NCBI GenBank assembly: GCA_022482625.1 | Contig: JAKVOU010000001.1 | Coordinates: 930,001-994,000 of the forward strand | DNA from: Spirochaetia bacterium | GTDB taxonomy: Bacteria > Spirochaetota > Spirochaetia > Sphaerochaetales > Sphaerochaetaceae | Direction of reading: 5' to 3' | DNA: 64,000 nt | Shown here: in pieces, positions 25,727 to 33,936 of the stretch | Layout of the letters: the number at the start of each line of letters is the position of its first letter | Position numbering within the stretch: position 1 is the first letter of the stretch | The notes under the pieces: model-generated | The model's database searches: none | Seen by the model: only the letters and a program-made list of their open reading frames with translations | Told to the model about the DNA's origin: nothing | Program-made: the position numbers and the translations under genes

Positions 25727-27001
25727 ATGAAAAGAAAGGTAATTGCTTTTGTTGCCGCAGCCCTATTGGCTGTAAGCTCCGGTTCTTTGTTTGCAAACGG
25801 CTCTGCCGAAGCTCCGGCCACAGAACAGAAAGTGACGGAACTGCAGCTATGGACATGGAGACCGGAGGATGTGGATTTCTACAATGGCCTGATCAAGCAG
25901 TTTGAAGCTGCGAATCCAGATATCAAGGTCACGCAGAATGCCATCAAGAACACTGAGTACAACACGGTACTTGCCTCTTCGCTTTCCGGAGGAAGCGGTC
26001 CCGACATCTTCATGGGAAGAGCATACGGCGGTCTGCTCACCTATGTGCAGTCCGGTTATCTTGAACCGATGGACAAGCTCTATCCTGAAGTAAAGAACTA
26101 CAGCAAAGGAGCCTTGGGCGGAGCCTCTGACAGCGATGGAAACATCTGGGGACTTCCTGCTGTCGGACAGACACTGTGCGTATACTATAACAAGAAGATA
26201 TTCGAAGAGAATGGGATTACCGTACCGGATACCTGGGACGAGTTCCTGGCAGACTGCAAGACGTTGAAGGCAAAAGGCATTCTGCCCATAGCCAACGGTA
26301 CCAAGGATGGTTGGACAGTCGAGACATTGCTGGGAGTCATCGGACCGGCGTTCTACGGACCTGACTTCTTTGACGATGTAGTTGCAGGCAAGACCAACTT
26401 CCTTGACCCACGTTTCATCGGAGCAATCAACAAGATCCATGAACTTACTCCTTACATGCCTGATATGTACACCGGTATTTCCTACACCGACATGCAGACC
26501 TCATTCATCAACGAAATGAGCGCCATGTTCCTGGGCGGTTCCTATGAGGCAAGCTACTTCAAGACCCAGAACCCTGACCTCGACTTCGACATCTTTCCAA
26601 TTCCTGGAACAAAGGCTTCCGATCCGAAACTTGTCTCTGTCTATGCAGACATGAACTGGGTAGTCAATGCCGCAAGCCAGCATATGGATGCAGACAAGAA
26701 GTTCATCAAGTTCCTGGCAAGCAAGGAAGTCGGACAGCAAATCATCGACAAGCTGCAGATGGTACCATGGACACCGGGAGTCGACGCAAGCAGTTCACCG
26801 TTCATTTCCAAGGTGCTTGAACTGCAGAAAACAAGCACGCCGTATCTGTTCCTCGTCGGTTTCAGATATCAGCAGCCGACAGGTTCCTCTCTCTGGCAGG
26901 CAGCAGGACAGGGCTTCATGTCCGGTGACCTGACTGCAGAACAAACCGCTGAACAGGTACAGAAAGGTATTGCATCGTACTACAAACCTTTCCAGAAATA
27001 G
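25727..27001 (+). CDS. Sugar ABC transporter substrate-binding protein
   Basis: 424 residues, extracellular solute-binding protein family 1. The signal peptide ends at 'SSGSLFANGSAEA', a form very common in spirochaete sugar-binding proteins. The mature part has the typical 'LQLWTWRPEDVDFYNGLI', 'GSGPDIFMGRAYGG' and 'YYNKKIFEENGITVPDTWDEF' segments. It delivers the sugar to the two permeases encoded next. With murQ before it and a MurK-like kinase after it, the likely ligand is MurNAc, GlcNAc or a muropeptide-derived sugar; this is inference. AAAGGAG lies eight bases before the ATG. A stable hairpin follows the gene. Confidence 0.92.
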   Translation: MKRKVIAFVAAALLAVSSGSLFANGSAEAPATEQKVTELQLWTWRPEDVDFYNGLIKQFEAANPDIKVTQNAIKNTEYNTVLASSLSGGSGPDIFMGRAYGGLLTYVQSGYLEPMDKLYPEVKNYSKGALGGASDSDGNIWGLPAVGQTLCVYYNKKIFEENGITVPDTWDEFLADCKTLKAKGILPIANGTKDGWTVETLLGVIGPAFYGPDFFDDVVAGKTNFLDPRFIGAINKIHELTPYMPDMYTGISYTDMQTSFINEMSAMFLGGSYEASYFKTQNPDLDFDIFPIPGTKASDPKLVSVYADMNWVVNAASQHMDADKKFIKFLASKEVGQQIIDKLQMVPWTPGVDASSSPFISKVLELQKTSTPYLFLVGFRYQQPTGSSLWQAAGQGFMSGDLTAEQTAEQVQKGIASYYKPFQK

Positions 27002-27024
27002 TACATCATCACAGATCCAGCACG

Positions 27025-27054
27025 GGCCTGTATGCGTGGATGCGCGTACAGGCC
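27025..27054 (+). other. Intercistronic hairpin after the binding-protein gene
   Basis: GGCCTGTA and TACAGGCC form an 8-bp stem with further pairing possible in the 14-base loop, in the 67-base gap before the first permease. Such hairpins often protect the binding-protein message so that it exceeds permease message. There is no T-run. Confidence 0.6.
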
Positions 27055-27068
27055 ATTGAAGGAAGCCC

Positions 27069-27989
27069 ATGCAAATCAAAAAGAAAACCCTGAGAAAATT
27101 CGGGACAGTCTCGTTTTTCGTATTACCGGCTCTGATCATCGTCATTACTTTGATCGTGGCCCCGCTCCTTATGTCCATGTTCAACAGCCTGTTCAGTTGG
27201 AACCAGATGGTCCGTCTTGATTTCATAGGTTTTGACAACTTCAAGGCATTGTTCACCAAGTATCCGTACCAGGAACGTTTTTTCAATGCCTTGAAAAACA
27301 ACGCACAATGGTTTGTCATGACTATGGTCATCCAGAATGGTTTCGGATTGCTTTTCGGCTATCTGCTTTCACGCCGTATCGCAGGTTCAGAATTCTTCAA
27401 AAGGGTCTTTTTCCTCCCTGTCCTGTTTTCCATTGTAGCCGTCGGTTTTTTGTGGGGATTGTATCTTTCCCCCAATGGCTTGCTCAATGCCATACTCAAG
27501 GCCACAGGAAAACCAGAATGGCAGCAGGCATGGTTGGGAAATGCAAAATATGCAAACAATGCACTTATCTTGGTCAACATCTGGCGTTGGGTAGGTTTCC
27601 CTTCCCTTGTATTCCTGGCTGCAATTGACATGGTACCGGTAGAATCCATCGAGGCGAGTCTCCTGGACGGGGCAAATTCCTGGCAGACTTTCTGGAAAGT
27701 CATTTTCCCGTTGATCATCCCTTCGCTTACCATTGTCTTCGTATTGACCATCATCGGAAGTCTGAACGTATTTGAGCAAGTCTATTGTATGACAGGGCTG
27801 GATGGGTCACCGAATTTTGCTACCGATACCATCGGTACCCTTTTCTACCGTACTGCATTTGGTTCCGTTGATGCAGGAAATCCTGAGATTGGGATGGGCT
27901 CTGCGATTTCAGTAGTCATTTACCTGCTCACATTCTGTTTTTCTCTCATATCCATCGTCACAACCCGCAGCAAGGAGGTCGAACTATGA
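27069..27989 (+). CDS. Sugar ABC transporter permease 1 (MalF type)
   Basis: 306 residues with about six membrane segments. It carries the coupling (EAA) motif in 'PVESIEASLLDGANSWQTFWKVIFPLIIP', which contacts the ATPase. The N-terminal segment 'FFVLPALIIVITLIVAPLL' is typical of the MalF/UgpA group. It overlaps the second permease by 4 bases. No ATPase gene is present in the cluster, so a shared MsmX/UgpC-type ATPase elsewhere must energise it, as in many such systems. Start ATG at 27069 has GAAGGAAG about 6 bases upstream. Confidence 0.92.
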   Translation: MQIKKKTLRKFGTVSFFVLPALIIVITLIVAPLLMSMFNSLFSWNQMVRLDFIGFDNFKALFTKYPYQERFFNALKNNAQWFVMTMVIQNGFGLLFGYLLSRRIAGSEFFKRVFFLPVLFSIVAVGFLWGLYLSPNGLLNAILKATGKPEWQQAWLGNAKYANNALILVNIWRWVGFPSLVFLAAIDMVPVESIEASLLDGANSWQTFWKVIFPLIIPSLTIVFVLTIIGSLNVFEQVYCMTGLDGSPNFATDTIGTLFYRTAFGSVDAGNPEIGMGSAISVVIYLLTFCFSLISIVTTRSKEVEL

Positions 27990-28843
27990 TCACAGACCTG
28001 CGCTACAGGCATGCTTCCATAGGCCAGAAGATTTTCATCATCTGTTCCATCATCGTCATGAGCATCTATGTCGTACTTATCATCTATCCGATCTTCAATA
28101 TGTTCATATCATCATTCAAGACAACAAGGGAAATCCTGCAGCATCCTTTCAGCATGCCTTCTTCCTACAGCTTCAAGAACATCAGGATACTCTGGATAGA
28201 CAAACATTTCGGACTATATTTTGCAAACAGTTTCCTTATTACCGTCGTTGCCATGGTCTTTGTCCTTCTCTTCGGTTCAATGGCATCTTTCGGTATTTCC
28301 CGCTACACCTTCAAGGGAAACATGCTGCTGTATATGATATTCCTCAGCGGTATCATGCTGCCCCTCAAGGCTGCCGTCATTCCGCTGTTTATGTTGATCA
28401 AGAAACTGAATCTGGTAAACAACAGACTTTCCTGTATCCTCATCTTTACCGGAATGGGACTTCCATCCACTGTTTTTATCCTTGCAGGATTCATGAAAAG
28501 TATTCCTAAAGAATTGGAATATGCAGGAAGAATCGACGGTTGCAGCGATGTACGCATCTATTGGCAGATATTCATGCCCCTGTGTGCATCTTCGATTGCC
28601 TTGGTTACCATCTACAACGCCGTTCCCATATGGAATGATTTCTTCTTCCCTCTCGTGTTCCTCCAGAGAGACAGCATCAAGACGCTTCCTGTCGGATTGA
28701 GTTCATTCTTCGGTACAAACAGCACGAACTGGGAAATGCTTTTCACAGGACTGTCTGTCGCCATCCTGCCGATGATCATCCTCTACCTGTTCATGTCAAA
28801 GTATTTCATCAAAGGCATGACGGCAGGAGCCGTGAAGTCATGA
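27986..28843 (+). CDS. Sugar ABC transporter permease 2 (MalG type)
   Basis: 285 residues with about six membrane segments. The EAA-type motif is 'IPKELEYAGRIDGCSDVRIYWQIFMPL'-like: Glu-Leu-Glu-x-Ala...Gly...Pro, lying before the penultimate membrane segments. It pairs with the preceding permease to form the channel. ATG overlaps the previous stop (ATGA) and has AGGAGG nearby, so translation is coupled. It ends just 4 bases from the end of the convergent RpiR gene. Confidence 0.92.
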   Translation: MITDLRYRHASIGQKIFIICSIIVMSIYVVLIIYPIFNMFISSFKTTREILQHPFSMPSSYSFKNIRILWIDKHFGLYFANSFLITVVAMVFVLLFGSMASFGISRYTFKGNMLLYMIFLSGIMLPLKAAVIPLFMLIKKLNLVNNRLSCILIFTGMGLPSTVFILAGFMKSIPKELEYAGRIDGCSDVRIYWQIFMPLCASSIALVTIYNAVPIWNDFFFPLVFLQRDSIKTLPVGLSSFFGTNSTNWEMLFTGLSVAILPMIILYLFMSKYFIKGMTAGAVKS

Positions 28844-28847
28844 ACAG

Positions 28848-29696
28848 CTACGCATCATGGTGTACGATTTCCCAAGTAGAACGAAGCAGTTCCTTACCTT
28901 GGGGAATCTGTACGATAAGGTTTGTATAGAGTATGTCGACGATAACCAGCTGGCTGATACGGGAAAAGGTTGCTCCCTGCCTGAACAATGATTCGGACTC
29001 GGGGACTGCAAGGATAAGGTCAGAAAGTTTTGCCAGCCTGTTGTCTCCGATTTTGGTAACGGCAATGATCGTACACTTTTGCTTGGAGGCAACCTGTGCT
29101 ATGCGAAGGATCGAAGGAGTGGCACCTGAATATGAAAAGACCATACACAGGTCTTTTGGTCCTAGGGTCTCTGCCTGTACCAATGACACATCGGTATCGG
29201 TAGAAAAACTGGGAAAGATACCCAACCGTATGAGTTTCTGCTGCAGGTCCATGGCAACAAGGCCGCTTGCTCCGACCCCGACCAGAAGTATCTTCCGTGC
29301 CGATTCGATAGCTTTGCAGGATTTCTCTATGGCATCCGGGTCAAGGACGGCCCCGATAAGCGATACATTCTGCCTGACCATGTCGACCATGGCATCGGTA
29401 ATGGTCTTGGCACTCTCAAGCGCCTTTTCGTCGAACAGATCCAACGAGGTGTCTTCCCCGCTGTTGCTATACAGATCCTTGGTAAGATCAAGCTTGAATT
29501 TTGAAAAGCTTTCCACCCCGATCTTCTGGCAGAGTCTTGTGATGGCAGAAGTACTGGTATTGGCTTTCTGGGCAAGCTGCGTAATGGTAAGATTGATTAC
29601 CTGTGAGGGATCTGCAATGATAAAGGAAGCAGCCTTCTGCTCCGAGGGCTTGAGTGTTGACAATGCTTGCTTGAGTAAATTTATGCTTCCGTCCAT
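28848..29696 (-). CDS. RpiR-family regulator (HTH plus SIS sugar-phosphate sensor)
   Basis: 282 residues. The N-terminal HTH ('LTITQLAQKANTSTSAITRLCQKIG', about residues 33-57) is followed by a SIS domain (about 125-260, 'KILLVGVGASGLVAMDLQQKL' and 'DLCMVFSYSGATPS'). Members such as MurR sense MurNAc-6-P and repress murQ operons, which fits this position. It is convergent with the permease and divergent from the kinase, with only about 50 bases between their starts, so it probably controls both directions. Start: ATG ending at 29696; a TTG three codons earlier is possible. Confidence 0.87.
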   Translation of the reverse strand: MDGSINLLKQALSTLKPSEQKAASFIIADPSQVINLTITQLAQKANTSTSAITRLCQKIGVESFSKFKLDLTKDLYSNSGEDTSLDLFDEKALESAKTITDAMVDMVRQNVSLIGAVLDPDAIEKSCKAIESARKILLVGVGASGLVAMDLQQKLIRLGIFPSFSTDTDVSLVQAETLGPKDLCMVFSYSGATPSILRIAQVASKQKCTIIAVTKIGDNRLAKLSDLILAVPESESLFRQGATFSRISQLVIVDILYTNLIVQIPQGKELLRSTWEIVHHDA

Positions 29697-29748
29697 ACTT
29701 ATCAAGATACTCTATCTTGGGGCAAGATACAAGAAAAGGATGTGTTGA

Positions 29749-30672
29749 ATGGAATACTTTTATGCGGGTATCGACGGTGGTGGCACCAACTGCAGGCTTG
29801 CAGTAGGCACTGAAGATGCCAGGATCGCCCATCAGATACAGGGTTCTGCTTCAAATATGTATTCGATTGGCTTCGAAAGGGCCTTTGCCTCCATGACAGA
29901 CCTGTTGGATGAAGCCTGCAGGACTTGGCAGCTTGATCTGTCTGCCTGCAGATGCCTGTGTGTCGGGTCTGCCGGACTTGGCCGTACAAATGAAAAGAAG
30001 TTGTTCACAGATGCATTCAGGAAAAAATATCCTCACCTTCCTGTCTACATCTGCAGTGACGGAGAGATCCTCCTTGCAGGTAGTCTCGCAGGGAAATCAG
30101 GTATCTGTCTCATCGCAGGTACTGGTTCAGTCTGCTACGGAACGGATGGCAAACGACTACTTCGCTCAGGTGGTTTCGGATGGCGTCTGGGGGACGAAGG
30201 TTCCGGTTGGTACATAGCCAACAGTGCATTGGCACGGACGCTGAAAAGCAAGGAAGACCGGGACTTACCTACTTCATTGGAAAAGGCAATCATTCCTTTC
30301 TTCCAGCTGAACAACTTGGAAGAAATCATTTCCTATGCAAATGCAAATGAGCGAGAAAAAGCCCAGATTGCAGCCTTTGCCCCACAGGTAACGGCCTTTG
30401 CCGCACAAGGTGACCAATTGGCAGCAGATATTCTCACAGAAGCTGGCACTGATTTGGGCAAACTGGTACTTTCAGTCTACAACCGACTGCAGGCAAAAGA
30501 AGAGCTACTTCTTTCCTGCAGCGGAGCCGTGGTTAAAAAAGACCCCTTCGTACAAGAAAGCTTCCATGCTTTTCTGAAAGCAGAGAAGCTTCCTCTCCAC
30601 ATGCTGGACCAACCACTTGGAGGGCCATTGGAAGGAGCACTGCTTCTTGCAAGGGAGAGAACAAGGATCTAA
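29749..30672 (+). CDS. MurK-like N-acetylmuramate/N-acetylglucosamine kinase (BadF/BadG family)
   Basis: 307 residues of the actin-like ATPase superfamily, BadF/BadG/BcrA/BcrD group that includes NagK-like and Clostridium MurK kinases. The phosphate-1 loop is 'YAGIDGGGTNCRLAVG', phosphate-2 'LIAGTGSVCYG', and 'GGFGWRLGDEGSGWYIA' is characteristic. It would phosphorylate the incoming amino sugar at C6 to supply MurQ, replacing the PTS route of E. coli (MurP). ATG at 29749 has AAAGGA upstream. The 3' end overlaps the convergent esterase gene by 4 bases. Confidence 0.85.
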   Translation: MEYFYAGIDGGGTNCRLAVGTEDARIAHQIQGSASNMYSIGFERAFASMTDLLDEACRTWQLDLSACRCLCVGSAGLGRTNEKKLFTDAFRKKYPHLPVYICSDGEILLAGSLAGKSGICLIAGTGSVCYGTDGKRLLRSGGFGWRLGDEGSGWYIANSALARTLKSKEDRDLPTSLEKAIIPFFQLNNLEEIISYANANEREKAQIAAFAPQVTAFAAQGDQLAADILTEAGTDLGKLVLSVYNRLQAKEELLLSCSGAVVKKDPFVQESFHAFLKAEKLPLHMLDQPLGGPLEGALLLARERTRI

Positions 30673-31433
30673 AGGGGAAGCCAAGCCAGCAGATGCTGGA
30701 CATACGTATCCCAGAAATCCCAGGTATGGGCGCCCTCGCCTTCTTCATAGGTGACAGGGATATGGTGTGCGAGCAGGAACTGGTGATAACTACGGTTTGC
30801 TGGCAAGAGTGAATCTTTTGTTCCTATGGCCATATAGATCTGCGGCATAGGGTCAGCTTTGAGAATCAGTGCTTCATAATCCTTGTCACTACCTTTCAAT
30901 GCTTCAAGATTGCCGAAGACACGTATAAACATTTTCCTACGGGACAATGGATTTGGCTCATCATCTGTTGACTTCAGGGCCTTTTCAATTATCAAGGCTG
31001 CACTGAGCAATCCTATGTGGCTGAAAGTAGTACAGTACTTAAGTCCATTCACTATGGCTCCATAGCCTCCCATGGAAAGGCCAGCAATAAAGGTATCTTC
31101 ATATTTGTCAGAAAGAGGCAGCAAGGCTCGTGTCTGTTGTACCAGTTCCGCTCCGATATAGGTACTGTATTTATCAAAAGGGCCAGGTCCATCGACGTAA
31201 AAGCTATTCTCTCCTGCCGGCATGATTACCGCCAGATTTTTCTCTTCTGCCCAGCGTTGTATTCGGGTTCCAGAAAGCCAATCATATTGGTTGCCATAGA
31301 CGCCATGAAGCAAATAGAGTGTCTTGAACTTTTGTCCAGGTATCAGGCCTTCCTTGTCAGAAGGAACGATTGCCGTCACATTGACAGTCCTTTTCAATGC
31401 CTGTGAATGCAGTGATATTTCCAGTAAAGCCAT
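30669..31433 (-). CDS. Alpha/beta-hydrolase esterase (EstA/esterase D type)
   Basis: 254 residues from ATG at 31433, which has AAGGAG seven bases upstream. Catalytic Ser is in 'FIAGLSMGGYGAI' (about residue 115), with the Asp and His expected in the C-terminal third ('YMAIGTKDSLLPANR' and 'EGEGAHTWDFW'). 'LYLLHGVYGNQYDWL' is the usual oxyanion-hole region. Family members cleave short acyl or acetyl esters. Next to an amino-sugar cluster it could remove O-acetyl groups from cell-wall sugars, but there is no direct evidence. No signal peptide, so cytosolic. Confidence 0.85.
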   Translation of the reverse strand: MALLEISLHSQALKRTVNVTAIVPSDKEGLIPGQKFKTLYLLHGVYGNQYDWLSGTRIQRWAEEKNLAVIMPAGENSFYVDGPGPFDKYSTYIGAELVQQTRALLPLSDKYEDTFIAGLSMGGYGAIVNGLKYCTTFSHIGLLSAALIIEKALKSTDDEPNPLSRRKMFIRVFGNLEALKGSDKDYEALILKADPMPQIYMAIGTKDSLLPANRSYHQFLLAHHIPVTYEEGEGAHTWDFWDTYVQHLLAWLPL

Positions 31434-31513
31434 GTTGTTTCTCCTTACTATCTTATGCAAAGACAATACTGCAGAAGGGCATTTTTTGAAAGTATATTCA
31501 TGGTTTTGCTTGG

Positions 31514-31542
31514 TTGACTGTCAACACTTTCATTGCTACAAT
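31514..31542 (+). promoter_or_regulatory. Promoter of tRNA-Leu
   Basis: TTGACT and TACAAT with a 17-base spacer, 10 bases before the tRNA start. A near-consensus sigma-70 promoter. Confidence 0.75.
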
Positions 31543-31552
31543 ATGCTTCGTT

Positions 31553-31636
31553 GCCGAAATGGTGGAATTGGTAGACACAAGGGACTTAAAATCCCTTGTC
31601 CGCAAGGACGTACGGGTTCAAGTCCCGTTTTCGGTA
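31553..31636 (+). tRNA. tRNA-Leu (anticodon UAA)
   Basis: 84-base class II tRNA. Acceptor GCCGAAA pairs with TTTCGGT (closing G-U). The D region holds 'TGGTAGAC', the anticodon arm is GGGA-CTTAAAA-TCCC with anticodon TAA, a long variable arm 'TTGTCCGCAAGGAC' follows, and the T arm is ACGGG-TTCAAGT-CCCGT. CCA is not encoded. It stands alone and borders the AT-rich accessory block. Confidence 0.95.
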
Positions 31637-31978
31637 TGTATGTCTTCGCTGTAACGATCCTCGACAGGAGGTTGGCCTTTGTTTCCAGCGTCTTGATATC
31701 GTCCTTAGCCGCAAGGTCAATCTGCATGGGAAAAAGGGCGTTTATATGTTTAAGAATTAAGGTTCTTATGAGTGGTTTTTGGGGCTTCATTTTCTTTTAG
31801 TCATTTTTCGAAACAATTAGTTACTTTTTTGTTATAACAAGACGAACTTTTTTCGTTATTTTTATTTCGTTCTGTACATTCATAAAATCAGAATATTTTG
31901 TATGTGCATATCATCAAGTAAAAAAATATACACAAATACATTTTTTTCCATACTTTCTAAGTCCAAGAGGAAATAATA
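31637..31978. other. Gene-free stretch after tRNA-Leu
   Basis: About 340 bases, increasingly AT-rich. A short minus-strand frame ('MQIDLAAKDDIKTLETKA') runs through it and into the tRNA and is not credible as a gene. No integrase, and no second copy of the tRNA 3' end was noticed. Confidence 0.45.
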
Positions 31979-32254
31979 GAAACGTTTTATAATCGGATAA
32001 AATCATTGGTAAAAGAAAAGAATATTACAATTGATTCGATGGAAAAGGAATCAATTGGTTCAAGTAAAAATGTATTTGAAGGGTGGCAATCGAGAGGAAC
32101 AATGCCACGAGTTGATGATTGTATGAAAATCGTTACATTTCTTAGAACTACTATAGATTATTTAATGACAGGAAAGTTTAACTCAAAAGGATATCCGAAA
32201 AGAATCAAAAAATTTCAGATAAACTTTGCAAAATATCAGAAAGTAACCTTATAA
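31976..32254 (+). pseudogene. Small HTH (Cro/CI-type) protein with a damaged start codon
   Basis: The coding frame reads 'KTFYNRIKSLVKEKNITI', then an HTH of the Xre type ('SKNVFEGWQSRGTMPRVDD' and 'MKIVTFLRTTIDYLMTG'), about 90 residues in all. At the expected start, a ribosome site GAGGAA is followed by ATAG-AAAACG where ATG-AAAACG would give 'MKTFYNRIK'. One extra A destroys the ATG and creates TAG. A TTG at 32006 is the only alternative and lacks a ribosome site. So the gene is either inactive or carries a one-base sequence error. Similar small HTH proteins are typical of spirochaete accessory DNA. Confidence 0.6.
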
Positions 32255-32347
32255 TAGTCAAAAGAATGGTTGACTTGATGCCTGTTATGAGACAGGCTAA
32301 GGACAAGGAACATACAAAGTCTATCGGATAAAGGAATGGAACAAACA

Positions 32348-32776
32348 GTGAAACAAAAAGCAAAATTGATAATTTTGTTATTTATGATTGCCTGTATGAA
32401 TCCTATTTTTGCAAGTCAATATGACAATATTGTATATTCTGAAATAAATCCACCAGAATGGCTTATTGGGACATGGAAGGATGCAAATGATCCTTTATTT
32501 ACTATTACATTTACAAAAAATGACATGGAACTTGCATCTGGATCTGATGTTGTTTATTTTTCAAGCATGATTTCAGCTTCCAATAGAAACATAAAAGCAA
32601 ATTGTTATATTGTAGATGCTTGTGACTATAAAACATTTCAATATTTTATTTTGGTAAAATATCTTAATTCTTCAGCTTGGATTATACAAGTTATATTAGA
32701 AAGAAATAATGTAATTGAATTATACTCATCTAATAAAAAAAGAGATACTTCAATGATACTAACAAAAGTTATATAA
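32348..32776 (+). CDS. Small secreted protein of unknown function
   Basis: About 142 residues. The signal peptide is 'KLIILLFMIACMNPIFAS', with likely cleavage after 'FAS'. The motif 'NPPEWLIGTWKD' is shared with the next gene ('SPPQWIQGTWSY'), showing the two are distant paralogues, perhaps small beta-barrel (lipocalin-like) proteins. GTG at 32348 is chosen since AAAGGA is about 9 bases upstream, whereas ATG at 32336 is directly abutted by that site. Strongly AT-rich codon use. No function can be assigned. Confidence 0.6.
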   Translation: MKQKAKLIILLFMIACMNPIFASQYDNIVYSEINPPEWLIGTWKDANDPLFTITFTKNDMELASGSDVVYFSSMISASNRNIKANCYIVDACDYKTFQYFILVKYLNSSAWIIQVILERNNVIELYSSNKKRDTSMILTKVI

Positions 32777-32778
32777 TC

Positions 32779-33261
32779 ATAAAAAAAATATTTATATGCT
32801 TCCTTTGTTGTCTTCTGTTTTTTTCTTGTTCATTAGATGTGCCAACGGATAATACAGAAAATTCTTCAGATGAAGATAGCAACCAATCAGATGTCAATTC
32901 TTCTTGGGCCTATTCTGAATTTTCTCCGCCACAATGGATACAAGGTACTTGGAGTTATTCCTCTGGCGGTACTATCAAATATTATATATTTACAGAAAAC
33001 AATGTAATCCGTACAGGAACTACAAGAATTTCTTTCCAAGATCAAGCTGATTGGTACAATAAATATAAAGGAAAAAATGGATATTTTAAAGAGATTGAAA
33101 ATACTTCTTCAGCCTATCGTTTTGAAGAGGTTAACAAAGATGGCCTCGCCAATTATTATACATTTGAAAAAAAAAGCGATACACAGATGTTAGTTACTGT
33201 AACTTATTATTTTTCAACAAGCAATACTCCTTTTACTTATACCAAATTTTCCGATGAGTAA
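32779..33261 (+). CDS. Lipoprotein-like paralogue of the preceding gene, start unclear
   Basis: In frame upstream of the first conventional start (GTG 32839) lies a complete lipoprotein signal 'KKIFICFLCCLLFFSC', so translation should begin near 32779. There the codon is ATA, not ATG, and no ATG/GTG/TTG is available before the signal. The mature part (about 145 residues) has an Asn/Ser/Asp-rich linker, then 'SPPQWIQGTWSY' and a beta-rich domain. Either ATA initiation coupled to the preceding stop (3 bases earlier), or a mutated start. A clear terminator follows. Confidence 0.5.
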   Translation: MKKIFICFLCCLLFFSCSLDVPTDNTENSSDEDSNQSDVNSSWAYSEFSPPQWIQGTWSYSSGGTIKYYIFTENNVIRTGTTRISFQDQADWYNKYKGKNGYFKEIENTSSAYRFEEVNKDGLANYYTFEKKSDTQMLVTVTYYFSTSNTPFTYTKFSDE

Positions 33262-33313
33262 ACTTTCTGTTACAGTTCTATTATCGTCTACATAGATATG
33301 GAGAGTCTAGATT

Positions 33314-33345
33314 AGGCAGAAAGGTATATTATTTCTGCCTTTTTC
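33314..33345 (+). terminator. Rho-independent terminator
   Basis: AGGCAGAAA pairs with TTTCTGCCT (9 bp) around a 9-base loop, followed by a T-run. It ends the two-paralogue unit. Confidence 0.88.
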
Positions 33346-33418
33346 GTCATTTAAATATATTACGTATATTTAAAATGGTAGCAAATCTCTGTTTTCGGTA
33401 TAATTTGTAACAGGATAT

Positions 33419-33852
33419 TTACTTACCATATACTAAATTAAAATTAATCTTAGAAACTATTGGATACCATTGAGGATACCAAATTCTGTAACCATTATAT
33501 ATAGCTATATAATCTTGGTATGTAAAACGAAAAAATCTATCAAAGAAGCAGAAAGTATCAGTATTATTTTGGATATAACCCAATAAAATAATTGGAAATC
33601 CTGTTGAATGTATCAAGATATAACATCATGTGTGGTGTCATGTGTGGTGTCATGTGTGGTGTCATGTGTGGTGTCATGTGTGGTGTCATGTGTGGTGTCA
33701 TGTGTGGTGTCATGTGTGGTTTGATCAATCCATTCATAGCTACAGTATCCAATGGAACAGTTGCCCTGAGCACTTTTCTACTTTTAAAATCAACAAGGAC
33801 TGTTATCTTAGAACTTTGCAACAAGTTTCCTTTTGTATCGTCTGTTACTCGA
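33419..33852 (-). pseudogene. Probable decayed gene containing the 12-bp minisatellite
   Basis: On the minus strand a protein-like stretch without a start ('LGIRVTDDTKGNLLQSSKI', then 'VDFKSRKVLRATVPLDTV') runs into about eight tandem MTPH units and stops at 33564. Another frame continues with an aromatic stretch ('FFDRFFRFTYQDYIAIYN') to 33419 that resembles an outer-membrane strand region. This looks like a broken gene invaded by repeat expansion. The family is not recognised. Confidence 0.35.
33627..33720. repeat. 12-bp tandem repeat, about 7.8 copies
   Basis: The unit CATGTGTGGTGT is repeated without a mismatch from 33627 to 33720. On the minus strand it encodes Met-Thr-Pro-His units. 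Perfect identity means recent expansion. Confidence 0.97.
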
Positions 33853-33936
33853 ATGCCTAGTTAAAGCTAAAAAAGGACCTGTCTCAGGCAAGTCCCATAG
33901 AAATTGACTATAACGTCTATAATTCAAATGCAACTC

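Noticed and set aside
31536-31790. 84-codon minus-strand frame across tRNA-Leu
   Set aside because: It reads through the tRNA gene in antisense and has no start signal.
33627-33720. CRISPR array
   Set aside because: Units are 12 bases and contiguous with no spacers, so this is a simple tandem repeat.
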